Assembly (NCBI GenBank): GCA_014526335.1
Contig: JACTAT010000058.1
Location: forward strand, 2,661,665 to 2,725,664
DNA: 64,000 nucleotides
From: Chrysaora quinquecirrha
Lineage: Eukaryota > Cnidaria > Scyphozoa > Semaeostomeae > Pelagiidae
Direction of reading: 5' to 3'
Shown here: positions 36,248 to 47,499 of the stretch, one piece after another
How the letters are laid out: every line of letters starts with the position of its first letter
Position numbering within the stretch: the first letter of the stretch is position 1
Notes under the pieces: model-generated
Told to the model about the DNA's origin: nothing
Databases searched by the model: none
The model's input: the letters and a program-made list of their open reading frames with translations, nothing else
Translations under genes and position numbers: made by a program

Positions 36248-37475
36248 GGTTGTTTTGTCATAACTCGGGGTTCAATATTCCGGCTTTTATTTCCGATTGC
36301 TCACTCCTGATTCTTCGTCAATAGTCGTCAGTATTCGTAGAGTACCGATAGCTCTAATCAGGCATTTGAACATTTCAATACCATTCAACTAGCAACAGTT
36401 CAATTCGTTGTCATTCAAAATCAAATTCAAGTGTTTATTCACAAGAAAGAACGAAAGATCAACGAAGATAGTCTTTTAATCTTATGATCTTAAATAGCTG
36501 GTTCTCTTTTGCGGAGGGCTCTCTCTAATTCAAGATACCAGACACTTATTTATCATTGAAATTTTTCAAGGTAAAGCAGTTTCTAAAGTAAGCATGCAAA
36601 CAAGCAATCTTTATTTGTTAACGCAAACTTATGTAGATCAAGGGTTCTAGCACCTTTAACATTGGCACACTAAAATCGATGGAATTTGGACACAAGACTT
36701 CATCTTTAGAGAGTCAACGATATATATACACAGCTGATGTTGACCTGCGGCTTTTTCTCCTTCAGACTAATATTACAAGGACTAATACACGTTTTTTTAT
36801 ATAAGAAACCTAGCTAAAGCCTCATTTGTAAAAGTTGCTTAAATTTTCTATTGTTTTCTATTGTTTTAAGAAACAAAAGAACAAAAGAATCAATTGTAAC
36901 TTGCCAAAAATCTTACTAGTGGGTTTCTTATAATGTGGTTTCTTATAAAGCGTTTTCTTATAAAAAAAACTTGTAGCTTGGGTACTGGCCGAGGACACTT
37001 TGTATATTTTGGGTCCTGGGTAAGCACCCCATGTAATGTCTGTGGTACGTTGGGAGTGTGCAGAATGGTGACGTGGCGGATATTCAGTACGATAGGGGGA
37101 TACCATGATTGCCGTGGGGAGGCACCTCTGAGTACGATGGCAAATACATGTCCTTTTCTTTTATTTATATAATGCCTCCTCAAACGGCTTAGACAGAAGA
37201 CATAGAAGCAACTTTTCGTAAGAAGTATAACAGAGATGAATTAAAACTTAGAGATGTAAGGGGATGAGTCAAGTATGTAAGCTGACTGTACCAATTAATT
37301 AAGCACTGTTAAGTTCTTACAGCAAGAGCGTATTAGCTAATTGTTAAAATTTTACAATAGCAATATAGGGGCATCCTTAAACAAGGAGTGAAATCCTGAG
37401 ATCTTCAACTATAATACCCCAAAAATACCCCCTCCCAAAAAGTGCTTCATGTTTGCGAGACTCAACTACACTGTT
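36248..37475. other. Gap between the GT31 gene and the charged-repeat gene
   Basis: Contains MITE B copy 36787-36975. Otherwise nothing recognised. Confidence 0.45.
36787..36975. mobile_element. MITE family B, shorter copy
   Basis: Left end TACACGTTTTTTTATATAAG then AAACC; right end GGTTTCTTATAAAGCG followed by TTTTCTTATAAAAAAAAC. Same architecture as the 63179 copy. Confidence 0.65.
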
Positions 37476-39190
37476 TTAGAGAAGATTAAACCTTTGTAAC
37501 TCCTTTCTCTGCATCAAGTTTCTTAATTTTTTCACTAAGTCTTGGCGATCAGAGACATCTAATTCACAAATGCCTCCGCGACGCTTGACGAGTGTCTTCT
37601 GCATTTCTGTCGTGCTGGCATCAATTTCTAAAAATATATCTTCGCAATCAACACTCCTAATTACGGTTTCTTCACAGGAATGCCACCTGTCGGTAATACC
37701 AAATGGCTGTCTCAAAGACACTTCTTTAAAGGTGTTTCTCCCACATTCCGGATTTGCAGATTTCGTTCGTCTTAGTTCCTTTCTTTCGAATATTGTTTCT
37801 TGAGTTATCTTCTTTCCAAAGTCTCCTTCTTCAGTTATCTTCCTTGCAAAATTTCATCTTCGAACGTTATTCTTTCAAATTTTCTTTCTTCAGCTTTCTT
37901 CGTTCCAAAAGTTCCTTCTTCAGCTGTCTTCCTTGCAATTGTTTCATCTTCAAGTTCTTTTGTTTGAAACTTTCTTACTTCAGCTTTCTTCGTTCCAAAA
38001 GTTCCTTCTTCAGCTATCTTCCTTGCAATTGTTTCATCTTCAAATTCTTTTGTTTGAAACCTTCTTTCTTCAGCTTTCTTAGTTCCAAAAGTTCCTTCTT
38101 CAGCTGTCTTCCTTGCAATAGTTTCATCTTCAAATGCTTTTGTTTGAAACTTTCTTTCTCCAGCTTTCTTCGTTCCAAAAGTTCCTTTTTCAGCTGTCTT
38201 CCTTGCAATAGTTTCATCTTCAAATGCTTTTGTTTGAAACTTTCTTTCTTCAGCTTTCTTTGTTCCAAAAGTTCCTTCTTCAGATGTCTTCCTTGCAATT
38301 GTTTCATCTTCAAATGCTTTTGTTTGCAACTTTCTTTCTTCAGCTTCCTTCCTTCCAAAAGCTCTTTCTTCAATTATCATCCTTCCAATAGCTTCTTCTT
38401 CAGCTATCTTTCTTTCAGAAGTTCTTTCTTCGACAATCTTCCTTCTCAAGCTTAATTCTTCTACTATCTTTCTTCCATACGTTTCTTCTTCGACTAACTT
38501 CGTTTCGGAGGTTTCTCTTTCAACCAACTTCCTTCTCAAAGTATCTTCTTCTTCTATCTTCCTACTTACAGTTCCTTCTTTAGCCATCTTTCTTCTAAAT
38601 GTTTCTTCTTCAGCTATCTTTCTTTCAAAAGTCTCTCCTTCAATTATCTTGCTTCCAAAAGTTCCTTCTTCAGCTGTCTTCCTTGCAAACGTTTCATCTT
38701 CAAATACTTTTGTTTGAACCTTTCTGTCTTTAGCTATCTTCCTTCCAAAAGTTCCTTCTTCAGCCATCTTCCTTGCAACATTCCCAAAATTTCCTTCTTC
38801 AACAATCTTTTCAAACCTTCCTCCTTCATCAAACTTCCTTCCAGTAGTTTCTTCATCAGCTATCTTCCTATCAAAAGTTTCTTTTTCAGCTGTCTTTCTT
38901 CCAAAAGTTCCTTCTTTAGTTGTCTTCTTTCCAAATGGTCCTTCTTCAGTTGTATTCCTTGTAAACGTTTCTTCTTCAACAATCTTTTCAAACGTCCCTC
39001 CTTCATCAAACTTCCTTCCAGTAGTTTCTTCATCAGCTATCTTCCTTCTTAAAATTCCTTCTTTAATCATCTTTCTTCCAAAAGTTCCTTCTTTAGTTGT
39101 TTTCTTTCCAAAAGTTTCTTCTTTGCTAAACGTCCTTCCTAAAGTTCCTTCTTTAGTCACCATCCTTTCAAAAGTTCCCTTTTCAGCCAT
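37476..39190 (-). CDS. Charged tandem-repeat protein, one apparent frameshift
   Basis: I do not recognise this protein. From ATG 39190 the frame encodes about 450 residues, almost all short variants of (E)EGTFGRK / ETFxRKIAEE. The C-terminal half contains a sharper 30-residue unit (core KKAEERKFQTKAFEDETIAR, period 90 bp, e.g. 38101 to 38191 on the plus strand). It stops at 37835 after FEDEILQGR, where every other unit reads FEDET(I/F)ARK. One base added just upstream of TTTTGCAAGG (about 37850-37857) restores FARKITEEGDFGKK and runs on into a non-repetitive tail that keeps going to 37476 (SLRQPFGITDRWHSCEETVI ... LRNLMQRKELQRFNLL). The restored length is 572 codons. The repeat frame is also open above 39190 (SARKRSEEGIFGRN) back to a stop near 39285, so the true start may lie upstream. 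Composition suggests a long charged helix. No membrane segment or known domain. Confidence 0.5.
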
Positions 39191-39299
39191 CTTCTCACAA
39201 GTTCCTTCTTTGACAAAATTCCTTCCAAAAATTCCTCCTTCTTCACTTCTTTTCCTTGCAGACTCTTCTTCTTCTTGTCACCGCTCTGGTAATATTTTA

Positions 39300-40851
39300 T
39301 CTAGATGTTTTCTTTCGTAAGTTTCTTCCAAAGTTCTTTATTTCAAATATTTCTGTTCTTCAGATTTAATTCAGAACCCTTGCTTTCTTTCGCTCGGTGC
39401 TGTCTTCATTTTTGGCTTTGTTTTATTTCTACATGATATTCAATATTTCCTTTCAAAGCCCGTCTTGATAACTATGTCTTTAATTCTTTGATATGCCTTT
39501 TACAATAATTCATATCAAACAAAAATTAGCAACAGTCGATTTCATTAGATGAGATTCTTTCCATGCAGTGATTTGTCCAAGCTGAGCTGATCCTTGCAAG
39601 TCCTTTAATTAATTTATAAACATCCCTACAACTCTCAGGGCGTGTCAGCTCAGCTGTCGGAAGGTTTTCCCAAACAAAACCGACAGAGAGAAAATCATCA
39701 ACTCCAAAGTAGGCGCAAAGGCAAACGTTGTTTTGGTATTAGCCAATTCTACAACGTGTATGGATCTCGTTTTCGATACAGTTGAGACATATTTCTTATT
39801 AACTATATGAGACCTGCTGATTTTAATCAGAATCATTGTTTGCTACCATGAATTTCTTAACGACTCCTGAACGTCATTCAGCTCTCAATACATTGTTGTA
39901 CGATTTCCTATCATGAGTTCAGGGTTTGTGCTATAATCTACCCCTTTTCGCTGTGTAAATCACGGTTTGATAACGAGAATTCAAGTGTTGGTAGCTAAAA
40001 GACTCGTCAAATCAGCCCCGACTGGTAGGCCTGACGGGCCTGAAAGGGGATCCAATTGGTTTGAAGATCTTTGCAAGGCTTTCAATAGCTCCCAAAAAGA
40101 CCAGTTTACGAAATAACATAAGAACACTGCAGCTTTAGGGTATTTTAAGTAGTTGCTACTCCTTACTTATAACTTTTCTTTGAAGATGCTTTGAGATGTG
40201 ATTGCAACCCTTGGTGTAATAATGTTTTCAAACTGTAACCTTACTTTTTTCTTAATCAGTATAATCGGTGATGTCTTTTCGTTCTTTGCTCTCCTTTCGT
40301 TGCTTTTATAGAAGAATACCATTTGAGAGAATATAATTTTTAAAATTCAAGTTTTGACCTCTCTAAACTTTACGGGACCCCTTTGTAAGGCCTCAAAGTG
40401 GGGTACCCCCGGGAACTCAAATTTCTAACTTGCATTCGTTCTTCATGGCAGGTTTTCCCCTCTACTTTCAAGCTGTCTATTTGGTTTTAAATTTTCGTTG
40501 ACCCTTATTTCTTTGTACACTTTTGGACCGAGTAATGAGGCTTCTCAAAGCTAGCCTACTATTTTTACATTTTGCACAGATAGTCGCTTTACGGTATCTG
40601 TTCTGTGGGTTGACTGTTCGCGGTTGCACTTAATCAAAGGAAAAGCATCTGTCTTCTTCGAATCGAGCGGCAGTTCTACAACCCCAACAGATGTTCAAAT
40701 TCACATAAGTCTTTTGTTACTGTTTCGTTTTTCATGCATACATTCACGATATACTGCTTGCTTTTACCTGCAAACATGGCGGAGGCAGCATACAGTGGCA
40801 GTCGATGTTTCTTGCAAACTAAAGTGCCTAAAAGCTGATTTGAGTATAAAG
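39300..40851. other. Gap upstream of the RNF180-like gene
   Basis: The first part is likely 5' sequence of the minus-strand charged-repeat gene. No further gene or repeat is recognised until MITE A copy 5. Confidence 0.45.
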
Positions 40852-40980
40852 CCCTGGCCAAACAATTGAGCCTCCGCGCTCCCTGACTCGAGCAGTGTTT
40901 GAAAAACTTTTGAATTTCGCTTGTCAGGCAATGTTTGAACGTTTGATCACGTCACAAACATTGCTTGACAGACAAGTAAA
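40852..40980. mobile_element. MITE family A, copy 5, truncated
   Basis: Left end GCCCTGGCCAAACAATTG and interior TTGCTTGACAGACAAG are present. The right end is missing, replaced by a family D repeat starting at about 40984. Confidence 0.55.
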
Positions 40981-40983
40981 TTA

Positions 40984-41170
40984 TGGTTTGGGGACCGGAT
41001 ACTCCCTCCCCTGGTAGGCTGGCCGAAGATTCATGGAGAATAGCGATTGCCTGTAATTGTGCGGCGCCTCAGTCATATCGTCCGGACATTGTGGATGCAA
41101 GTGGGGAAAGTGGGGAGCATCGTTACAAAGCACCGGGTCCAGGGTCCATGTTTTTGCTTTTGCTCCTTGC
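40984..41170 (+). repeat. Family D interspersed repeat, copy 2
   Basis: About 80% like 9752-9930 by eye (GACCGGATACTCCCTCCCC, GCGGCGCCTCAG, ACATTGTGGATGCAAGTGGG). It ends about 85 bases before the RNF180-like ATG, so it could contribute to that gene's promoter or 5' UTR. It abuts truncated MITE A copy 5. Confidence 0.65.
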
Positions 41171-41254
41171 CTCGAGTTGGATAATACGTTATAAGTTGCA
41201 AAAGTCGTCCACGTTCTAGTGCTGTCATTTTTGGAGACAGAGACCTTTCTCAAA

Positions 41255-44200
41255 ATGGCGGAGAATTTGCAGGGAAAAAGTGAGAAATTTAGGTGCAGAT
41301 TGTGCAGATTTACTTTGTTTGAGACAGAGGATATCTCCAAAACACACGTCTTAAGTGAGAAATGCAATTCGTGGTTCCTTAGAGATGATGAAGGGATGTT
41401 GCCGTGGGTTCAAAAGCTTATAGACGAAGTAGGATTTTCGATTTTTTGTGCCTTCTTGATTTAGGCCGTTTACCGTTTATGGCCGAAAAACTTAAACCTT
41501 ATCTTTATACTTTTCCTCTGTCTTTATTCAAGATTTAGTCAACATATTTCATTTTGTTCTTCATTATTCTTTCAGGCTGGCTGGACTGAAGGAAAACTTT
41601 ATTGCCCAAAATGCAATGGAAGAGTGGGAGGGTTTGATTTTTGCATGTGGTGCCATGTTCATGTAGCGTTGACGTTATCCCTGCCATTTGGTGCCCAAGG
41701 AGTAAAATTGATCATGTTAAGAAGATTCTACAAAATGAAGAATTCAAAAAAGTTAGCCATGAAACCAAAGGAGATGAAGAAGACAAAGTTTCTAATTCTC
41801 GTCCAGACAACAACTTGTCAGGATCATCTAAGTGCATTGCAAGTAACAATTGTGAGCATGCAAGAAATGGCACCAAAGAGGGTAATACCCAGTCACATGC
41901 GATGTCCTCCCAAAGTCACACTTGTTCTACTCAAACTTGTTGTCATTCTCATTTCTGTTGCCATTCCATGGCACCTTGCTCTGACCGTTTCAAGGTGATT
42001 AAATGCACTGATGATCTCCACCCTTGTAAACCTCATCACTGCATTGAGAGCTTAAATCAGGGCACTAGATCTCAGTCTGCTCATCATGATGCAACCAGCC
42101 AAAACCTGGGGGCTGTTGCTGTGGATTATGGACCTGACATGCAGCAAACGTTTGCCAATATTCACCAAGAGCTGCAAGAAATGAGACAGGAGGTCATCCA
42201 TCTAACTGCAAGAAGAGATGAAAACATCAGCAGGGAAACGTTATCCCCCATTAATCCAGATGATAATGTAAACAGCCCAAGTGAAATTAAGACGAAGAGA
42301 AAGAGGAAAAACAAACCAAGAAGAAGATGTAGAGGCAATTGGGATAATGAGCCATTCTTCCTTGAAAACTCAAGAAGAAGATTTAACTTTGTTCCTGAAG
42401 AGTACAGTGAGATCAACTCATCATCTTCCCAACAACATACCACAGACGTTCTCGTAAGTCAAGCATGCCATAAATGATTGATAAAGTGCCACTGCTTGAT
42501 TAAGCACCAAAGTCAAATAAGTGCCCCACTTTTGACAAAAATAATTCAATATGCACCACAGTTGAATAAGCCCCGGGATGCCTATTTAATCATTTACAAT
42601 AGGTACACTAAGAATGGTGTTTGAACGAATTTTGAAGTGCCAAGTCTCAGAGATGAAAGAATAACAGAATTACCTGTTAAACACCACAGTCTTATAGGTG
42701 CCGCACCTATAAGATGGGGACCGAATTGGGCTGCTCTTGATAGGGTTCATGCTTTTGAATTTCAAAAAAGCTCTATGGTGTTTTCTATATTTGTAAATCA
42801 AAGATGCTCTGTTTTGTAGGAATTATCTGACAGTGAAATACCTGATTGCTACAAATGTGCTGTTTGCCTTTCTTTGCTGTTTGAGCCATACAAGACACCC
42901 TGTGGACACATCTTCTGTGGCCTCTGTCTTAGGCATCTCAACTTTGCCACATCTGGAAGACCAAAGTGCCCACTGTGCAGGGAACCAGTCTGGAATGTAG
43001 AGAATGAAAAAGGTAATGTTTGTTCTCTCATTTATTCATTGTCATTCTTTTCATGACCATCATCATCACTTGTCATGATTTCATCATCATCAGCACTATT
43101 GGCATCATCATTGCAATTATCAGCATCATCATGACCATGATCATCATTATCATTGTTGTTGCCATCAACAACATTGTCATCATTTTAACAGTCATCTTTG
43201 TCATCATCATGATCAAAATCATCAGCATGATCGTAAGGTTTTTAAATCTTTTGTCATCAGGCGCACCATCGAGATATATCAGCAATATGACCATTTAATT
43301 GATTAATTACATCATGAAAAGATTAACAAAATAAGATTAATCAAATGTTACGACTGTTATTAAGTGTTTCAATGTATAATCATTAATCGGATTCAGTAGC
43401 AGAGTCAGATGATATTGAAGAATCACTGGAATCGACTATGAAAAGATCTTCTTTTTCAGTAGCTCTTTTTCTGGATGTATATTCTTTTTCCTCAGCAAGA
43501 GCAGGAGCTTCCCGAACTTTTCGTCTTTTTTCTAAATAATTTTCAACGGCAAGATTTAAAATTTCTTTTTTCTCCGTTTGTGACCAGAATTTATCATTGC
43601 CTTTGATTATCATCAAATCTTCCATGGTTCCATGGGAAGTGCTTAATCTACGATCGCTAAGCATAACAGTTAGCGTCGAAAATGCTCGTTCCACAGCCGA
43701 GTTTGATCCTGCAATGCATGTTATCAATTCTATCAAAAGACAAACGTTGGGAAAGTCTCCTTTCCTGAATGAGATGATTTTCTGCCAAAGCACTTTCATT
43801 CTGCCATTTGACGTCTTGCAAACCTTCTGCATTGCTTCCATTCAATGAAAACGTCTTTTCGGATAATCCTGCATGTAGTAATGGTGCTTGAAACCTCGAT
43901 AACAAAATTTTGATCTCTTTCACACCATACTCCGCATCATCACTCCAGTATTGAGGGTCATAAAGGCGCATGGCTGAATAAATTTCTGTTTCATTCTCAG
44001 GGAATCTTTCCTCGAGCAAAATCTGCAGGTTATTTAGAGTGGACGTTTTAGCTGCTGCTGCCACTTCACGAGCTCTCGCGGAATATTTCATCCCACTGAT
44101 CTTGATTTTAGTATCCTCTCTATTGCACGGTCTTTTCGACCATGCCCTTCCTTTAGATAGCTCCCCTCGATCTCTTTCGTTTCTTGATCATACGAGAATT

Positions 44201-46510
44201 TGCTGATATGGCTATTCAGTAACTCTTTGTCTGTCCCTGAATCTTTCTTCAAATCCTCCATTTCCTCTATTGTGCGCTCAACTACTTCTGCAATTTCGTA
44301 GGGCATGATTCCATCTCCTTCGAAAACCAGGGAAGCAGGACTTGCTGCGTCTAAAACATCAAGATAGCTTGCAACTTTGCAGAAAAATTCATACGATTGC
44401 AACTTCTTCAAAATCCCACGGATCTTCGCCTTTGTTTCCTCTTTTCCTCTGCGATCGGCTACAGCATTTTCAAAAGCCGTTATTAGTCCAGGCCAGATGT
44501 CCAGGAGCACTTTCATTCCCTTTCGGCGATGATTGACAAAACGAGTCCCGTGTATCTTTGGCATGTTCTTGTGTGTGTCTATTCCCAAGGCCTCGCATGC
44601 TGCAAAAACTTCATTTTGAATTTTTCAATAATGAGTAGATAGCTTTATATTGTTCATCGCATACACTGAAACTTGAGTTCTTGATAGCGTCTTTGAAAGC
44701 CAACTCAACTCGATGGTTTGCGCAGTGTATGGTTAAGAGCCAATCGCGGGTTTGTGATAACTGTGCAAGGACACCATTGTAGACTCCAAAGTTTACGCTT
44801 GCACCGTCAGCAGTGGCACATATCAGTTTTTTTGTGAAATCCGCAGTTGTCATTTTGATGACACCATTTTCTTCGTGGAACACACTATCAATTCCTTTTT
44901 TGATGGAATCTGCGCCTACTCCTCCGTACTCACTCATCTCCAGCAATGAAACCACCAAGTAACATGGGATCCCATTTCTCTCAACCCGAATCATGATCAT
45001 TTCTTTCTCAGAATTGGTTTTTCTCGCCTGGGATCCATCTGACATTAAAGACATGAAATGGCTACTTGCCAAGACGACGGCACATTTTTCACGAATCGAA
45101 TTTGCTATAGCATGGATGTATTCCTTGGCAGCTCTTTCGTCATCTCTCCCATGAATTAAAACCACTCCACTTTCTCTCTGGCATTTCACAAGGACATTAA
45201 AATGTCGCAAAGGCATAGAAGGCGTGGTCGCTAGGTTATAAGCTGTTTTGAACATTTTCATATATGCATCGCGTGTGCTCTGTTTCAAAGCCACATCGAT
45301 TCTTGGCTGTAGTAATGTTCTCTGCCCAGCTATGAATAGAAAATAATCTCGTCTTATTGCCTACAAATATTAAATATACAATAAATTAATGATAATGACT
45401 ACCTCCTGTTTACTTTTCTTTGACTTCTACTGACTTAGTATTTGTACCAATTTAAAGAACTTACCAGATGGTGATGCACCAGTATTAAGCCTTTCTTTAA
45501 CAGGTAATGCAGTTTCTGCATCCAGTGCCCATTGGTGCATTTTCCCTGGAAATAATGCAGTTCGTAAGCAAAATAGAAATATTAACAATTTAATTTAAAA
45601 GTTTACATACACGATACACGCATTAAGTAGTCTTCCTAATGTGTCTTCTTTTTGACCATATTCGCATTAGTGTTGAAAGTTTTCCCGTTCCTTCTTTCTT
45701 ATACAGACACAAAGTTTGCACCATACCCTGTTCCCTAATCTTCAGTTTTTCCAATAAAGTTACCATTCAATGTAGCTACCATTTCCTTTACATTCTCAAT
45801 GCATAGAAAAACAGTTTGAACGTGGATGAAGGTATTAATTTTACGTTTTCTCTGCAGATATTGAACTAGAAATCAAAGAAAATTTTCCAGCAAATTACAG
45901 GTTGGTTATCTAGTTTTGCCCTGATTCTCTTTGTAAGACAGTTTCTTTTTTATCTTTTTAATTTTTTATTGATCCAATGCGTCGCAAAGTTAGCTGATAA
46001 CACAATCCCGTACGGTAGTTCAGTTCTAAGGATGTAAAAGATGCACTTATTCAATGGAGGGCGCTTATTCGATGAAATGCAGTGGGCCTTTTATTTTTCC
46101 CATATTCATACCTTCAATTTATGTCTTATTTACTTAGGAGACGAGCGAGAGAAGAACGAAAGAACAAACACAGAAGATCCCCATTACCTTCTGCATTCGA
46201 TTCCTACAACGACAACAGAGAACGATCAACGTTGATGAGTATTATCCACTACATGAGCATCGTAGCTATGATCATCTCCCTCGTAATCAACAGTATGATT
46301 GTCAACGCGAATCGCTTAGACCCCGTACAGCGTCGTAACCTGATCACCAAGGTTGTATACATCGTAATTACGATTATCGCTTGTGTTGCGATGGTCGTAA
46401 TCGGAATCTGTTTGCTGATTTTCGCTGTCGATTTTTTTAAAATCGCACTTTTTATTGTGGTGTCTTATGTCGGACTTTCAAGGTTTATTCTAAGGACACT
46501 TGTAGACTAG
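41255..46510 (+). CDS. RNF180: RNF180-type membrane-anchored RING E3 ubiquitin ligase, one apparent frameshift
   Basis: RING E3 ligase like vertebrate RNF180 (Rines), tail-anchored in the ER. Exons: 41255-41428, 41576-42453, 42820-43012, 45858-45900, 46138-46510 (TAG). The N-terminal zinc-like region has CRLCRF, CNSWFL and WTEGKLYCPKCNGRVGGFDF, matching the RNF180 block with the same Cys spacing. Exon 2 then breaks frame at a T5 run (41637-41642). One added T gives GGFDF-LHVVPCSCSVDVIP, mirroring the family's GGF.F....CSCG. Exon 2 is 878 nt, while its borders (both phase 0) demand a multiple of 3, so exactly one base is missing. A long variable Ser/His-rich middle follows. The RING is in exon 3: CAVCLSLLFEPYKTPCGHIF, then CGLC ... 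CPLC (C3HC4). The last exon has two or three hydrophobic segments (MSIVAMIISLVINSMIV; VVYIVITIIACVAMVVIGIC). Restored length is 553 aa (human about 592). Intron 3 carries a hAT gene on the other strand. Confidence 0.88.
43035..43235 (+). repeat. ATC microsatellite in RNF180 intron 3
   Basis: Interrupted CATCATCATC repeats directly after the RING exon and before the nested hAT gene. Confidence 0.85.
43383..45545 (-). mobile_element. hAT-superfamily transposase gene, broken frame, nested in RNF180 intron 3
   Basis: hAT transposase-derived gene. Two exons are visible: 45545-45465 (GKMHQWALDAETALPVKERL) and 45329-43383, joined in phase by donor CTG|GTAAG and acceptor TTCATAG. The RNase-H-like part includes MSDGSQARKTNSEKEMIMIR, then ATADGASVNFGVYNGVLAQL and IHCANHRVELAFKDAI. 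The C-terminal dimerisation motif is GSNSAVERAFSTLTVMLSDR followed by RLSTSHGTMEDLMIIKGN. The frame shifts three times: near 44615-44625 (one A too many in A5), near 44100-44106 (one A too few) and near 43845. Apart from these the reading is continuous to TAA at 43383. An N-terminal BED-type zinc finger is not seen. I could not identify terminal inverted repeats or an 8 bp duplication with confidence. It may be a decayed element, or a host-adopted copy damaged by assembly indels. The intron inside the transposase is also found in some hAT-derived genes. Confidence 0.82.
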
Positions 46511-46729
46511 ATATATAGGCTTATATTAGTGTATTAGTGTATATAGGTTTATGTTAAAGAGAGATCAAAGACCTTAAGATATAACAACATAGCGGATCTT
46601 TGCTCCTTATGCTACTGTTAATAATCGGGAGTACTAGCACTATATGGTTAATACGATGTTGGATGCAAATGAATCAGATATGACTTGACATCTGATGTGT
46701 ATTGGGTGAACCTATAGACTTTAGCATAC

Positions 46730-46735
46730 AATAAA
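46730..46735 (+). promoter_or_regulatory. Candidate poly(A) signal AATAAA of the RNF180-like gene
   Basis: AATAAA about 220 bases after the RNF180-like stop and 770 bases before the GBA2 start. Plausible 3' end signal for the upstream gene; not tested. Confidence 0.35.
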
Positions 46736-47499
46736 TGAATTCGATGTTATGTAAATAGACCAATCCGTCAGATTAAGTCGGGTATGATTTTATAACGGAT
46801 CGGCAGTTAATGCAGCCTTGTTGACGATTCCCGGCACGATTCCTTTTGCAATCGCATTATCGTATCGGATTCGTTAGAATCTGATATTGTGATCAGGGAA
46901 TGGGGCCGTCAGCAATATGTCCCATATAATTTGAACAGATTTGTCTAGGATTGTCGGTAGAATGACATTTTCTAATCTAAACGCTGTCTGGTGGGACGGG
47001 TTGGAATAAATACTTCATATTGCACACGTGCCTGGTGGAACAACACAACACAAAGCGAAATATGAGATCAAAACATACGCGGATGAAACTGTACATGTCT
47101 ACTCTTAAAAATTTCGTCTCCCCTTCCAGCTCGAGGATGCAATAATGTTGAATTTTCCAAACAGGGTCTCAGATGTGATTTTTTACTTAATTTATCAGCT
47201 TCATCAATCTCAGGTGTCTTACGGATTGTTCCTGCATTAATCTGCAGGTTTCCCGCGGATCACTTTAAATAGCATAAAGCTGCGTTGCGTAAAGCTTTCC
47301 CGCAGACCATTCCAGTGGCAGATGTTTTAAAACCCTTAATCAAAAATTCAATTTGAAAAACACAATAACTGAAAGAGCTAGTTTAAGTACCTGCTAACAT
47401 TGACCTAAGTTTTCTTAGTCTTCTAGCAACGAAGATAAATCAACGAGAATTGCAAGATGGAGAATTGGAAAATATTTAGCTTGATATAGAAGACCGAAA
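46736..47499. other. Spacer between the RNF180-like gene and GBA2
   Basis: About 760 bases with no gene or repeat recognised. It must hold the GBA2 promoter and 5' UTR unless an upstream non-coding exon exists. Confidence 0.4.
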
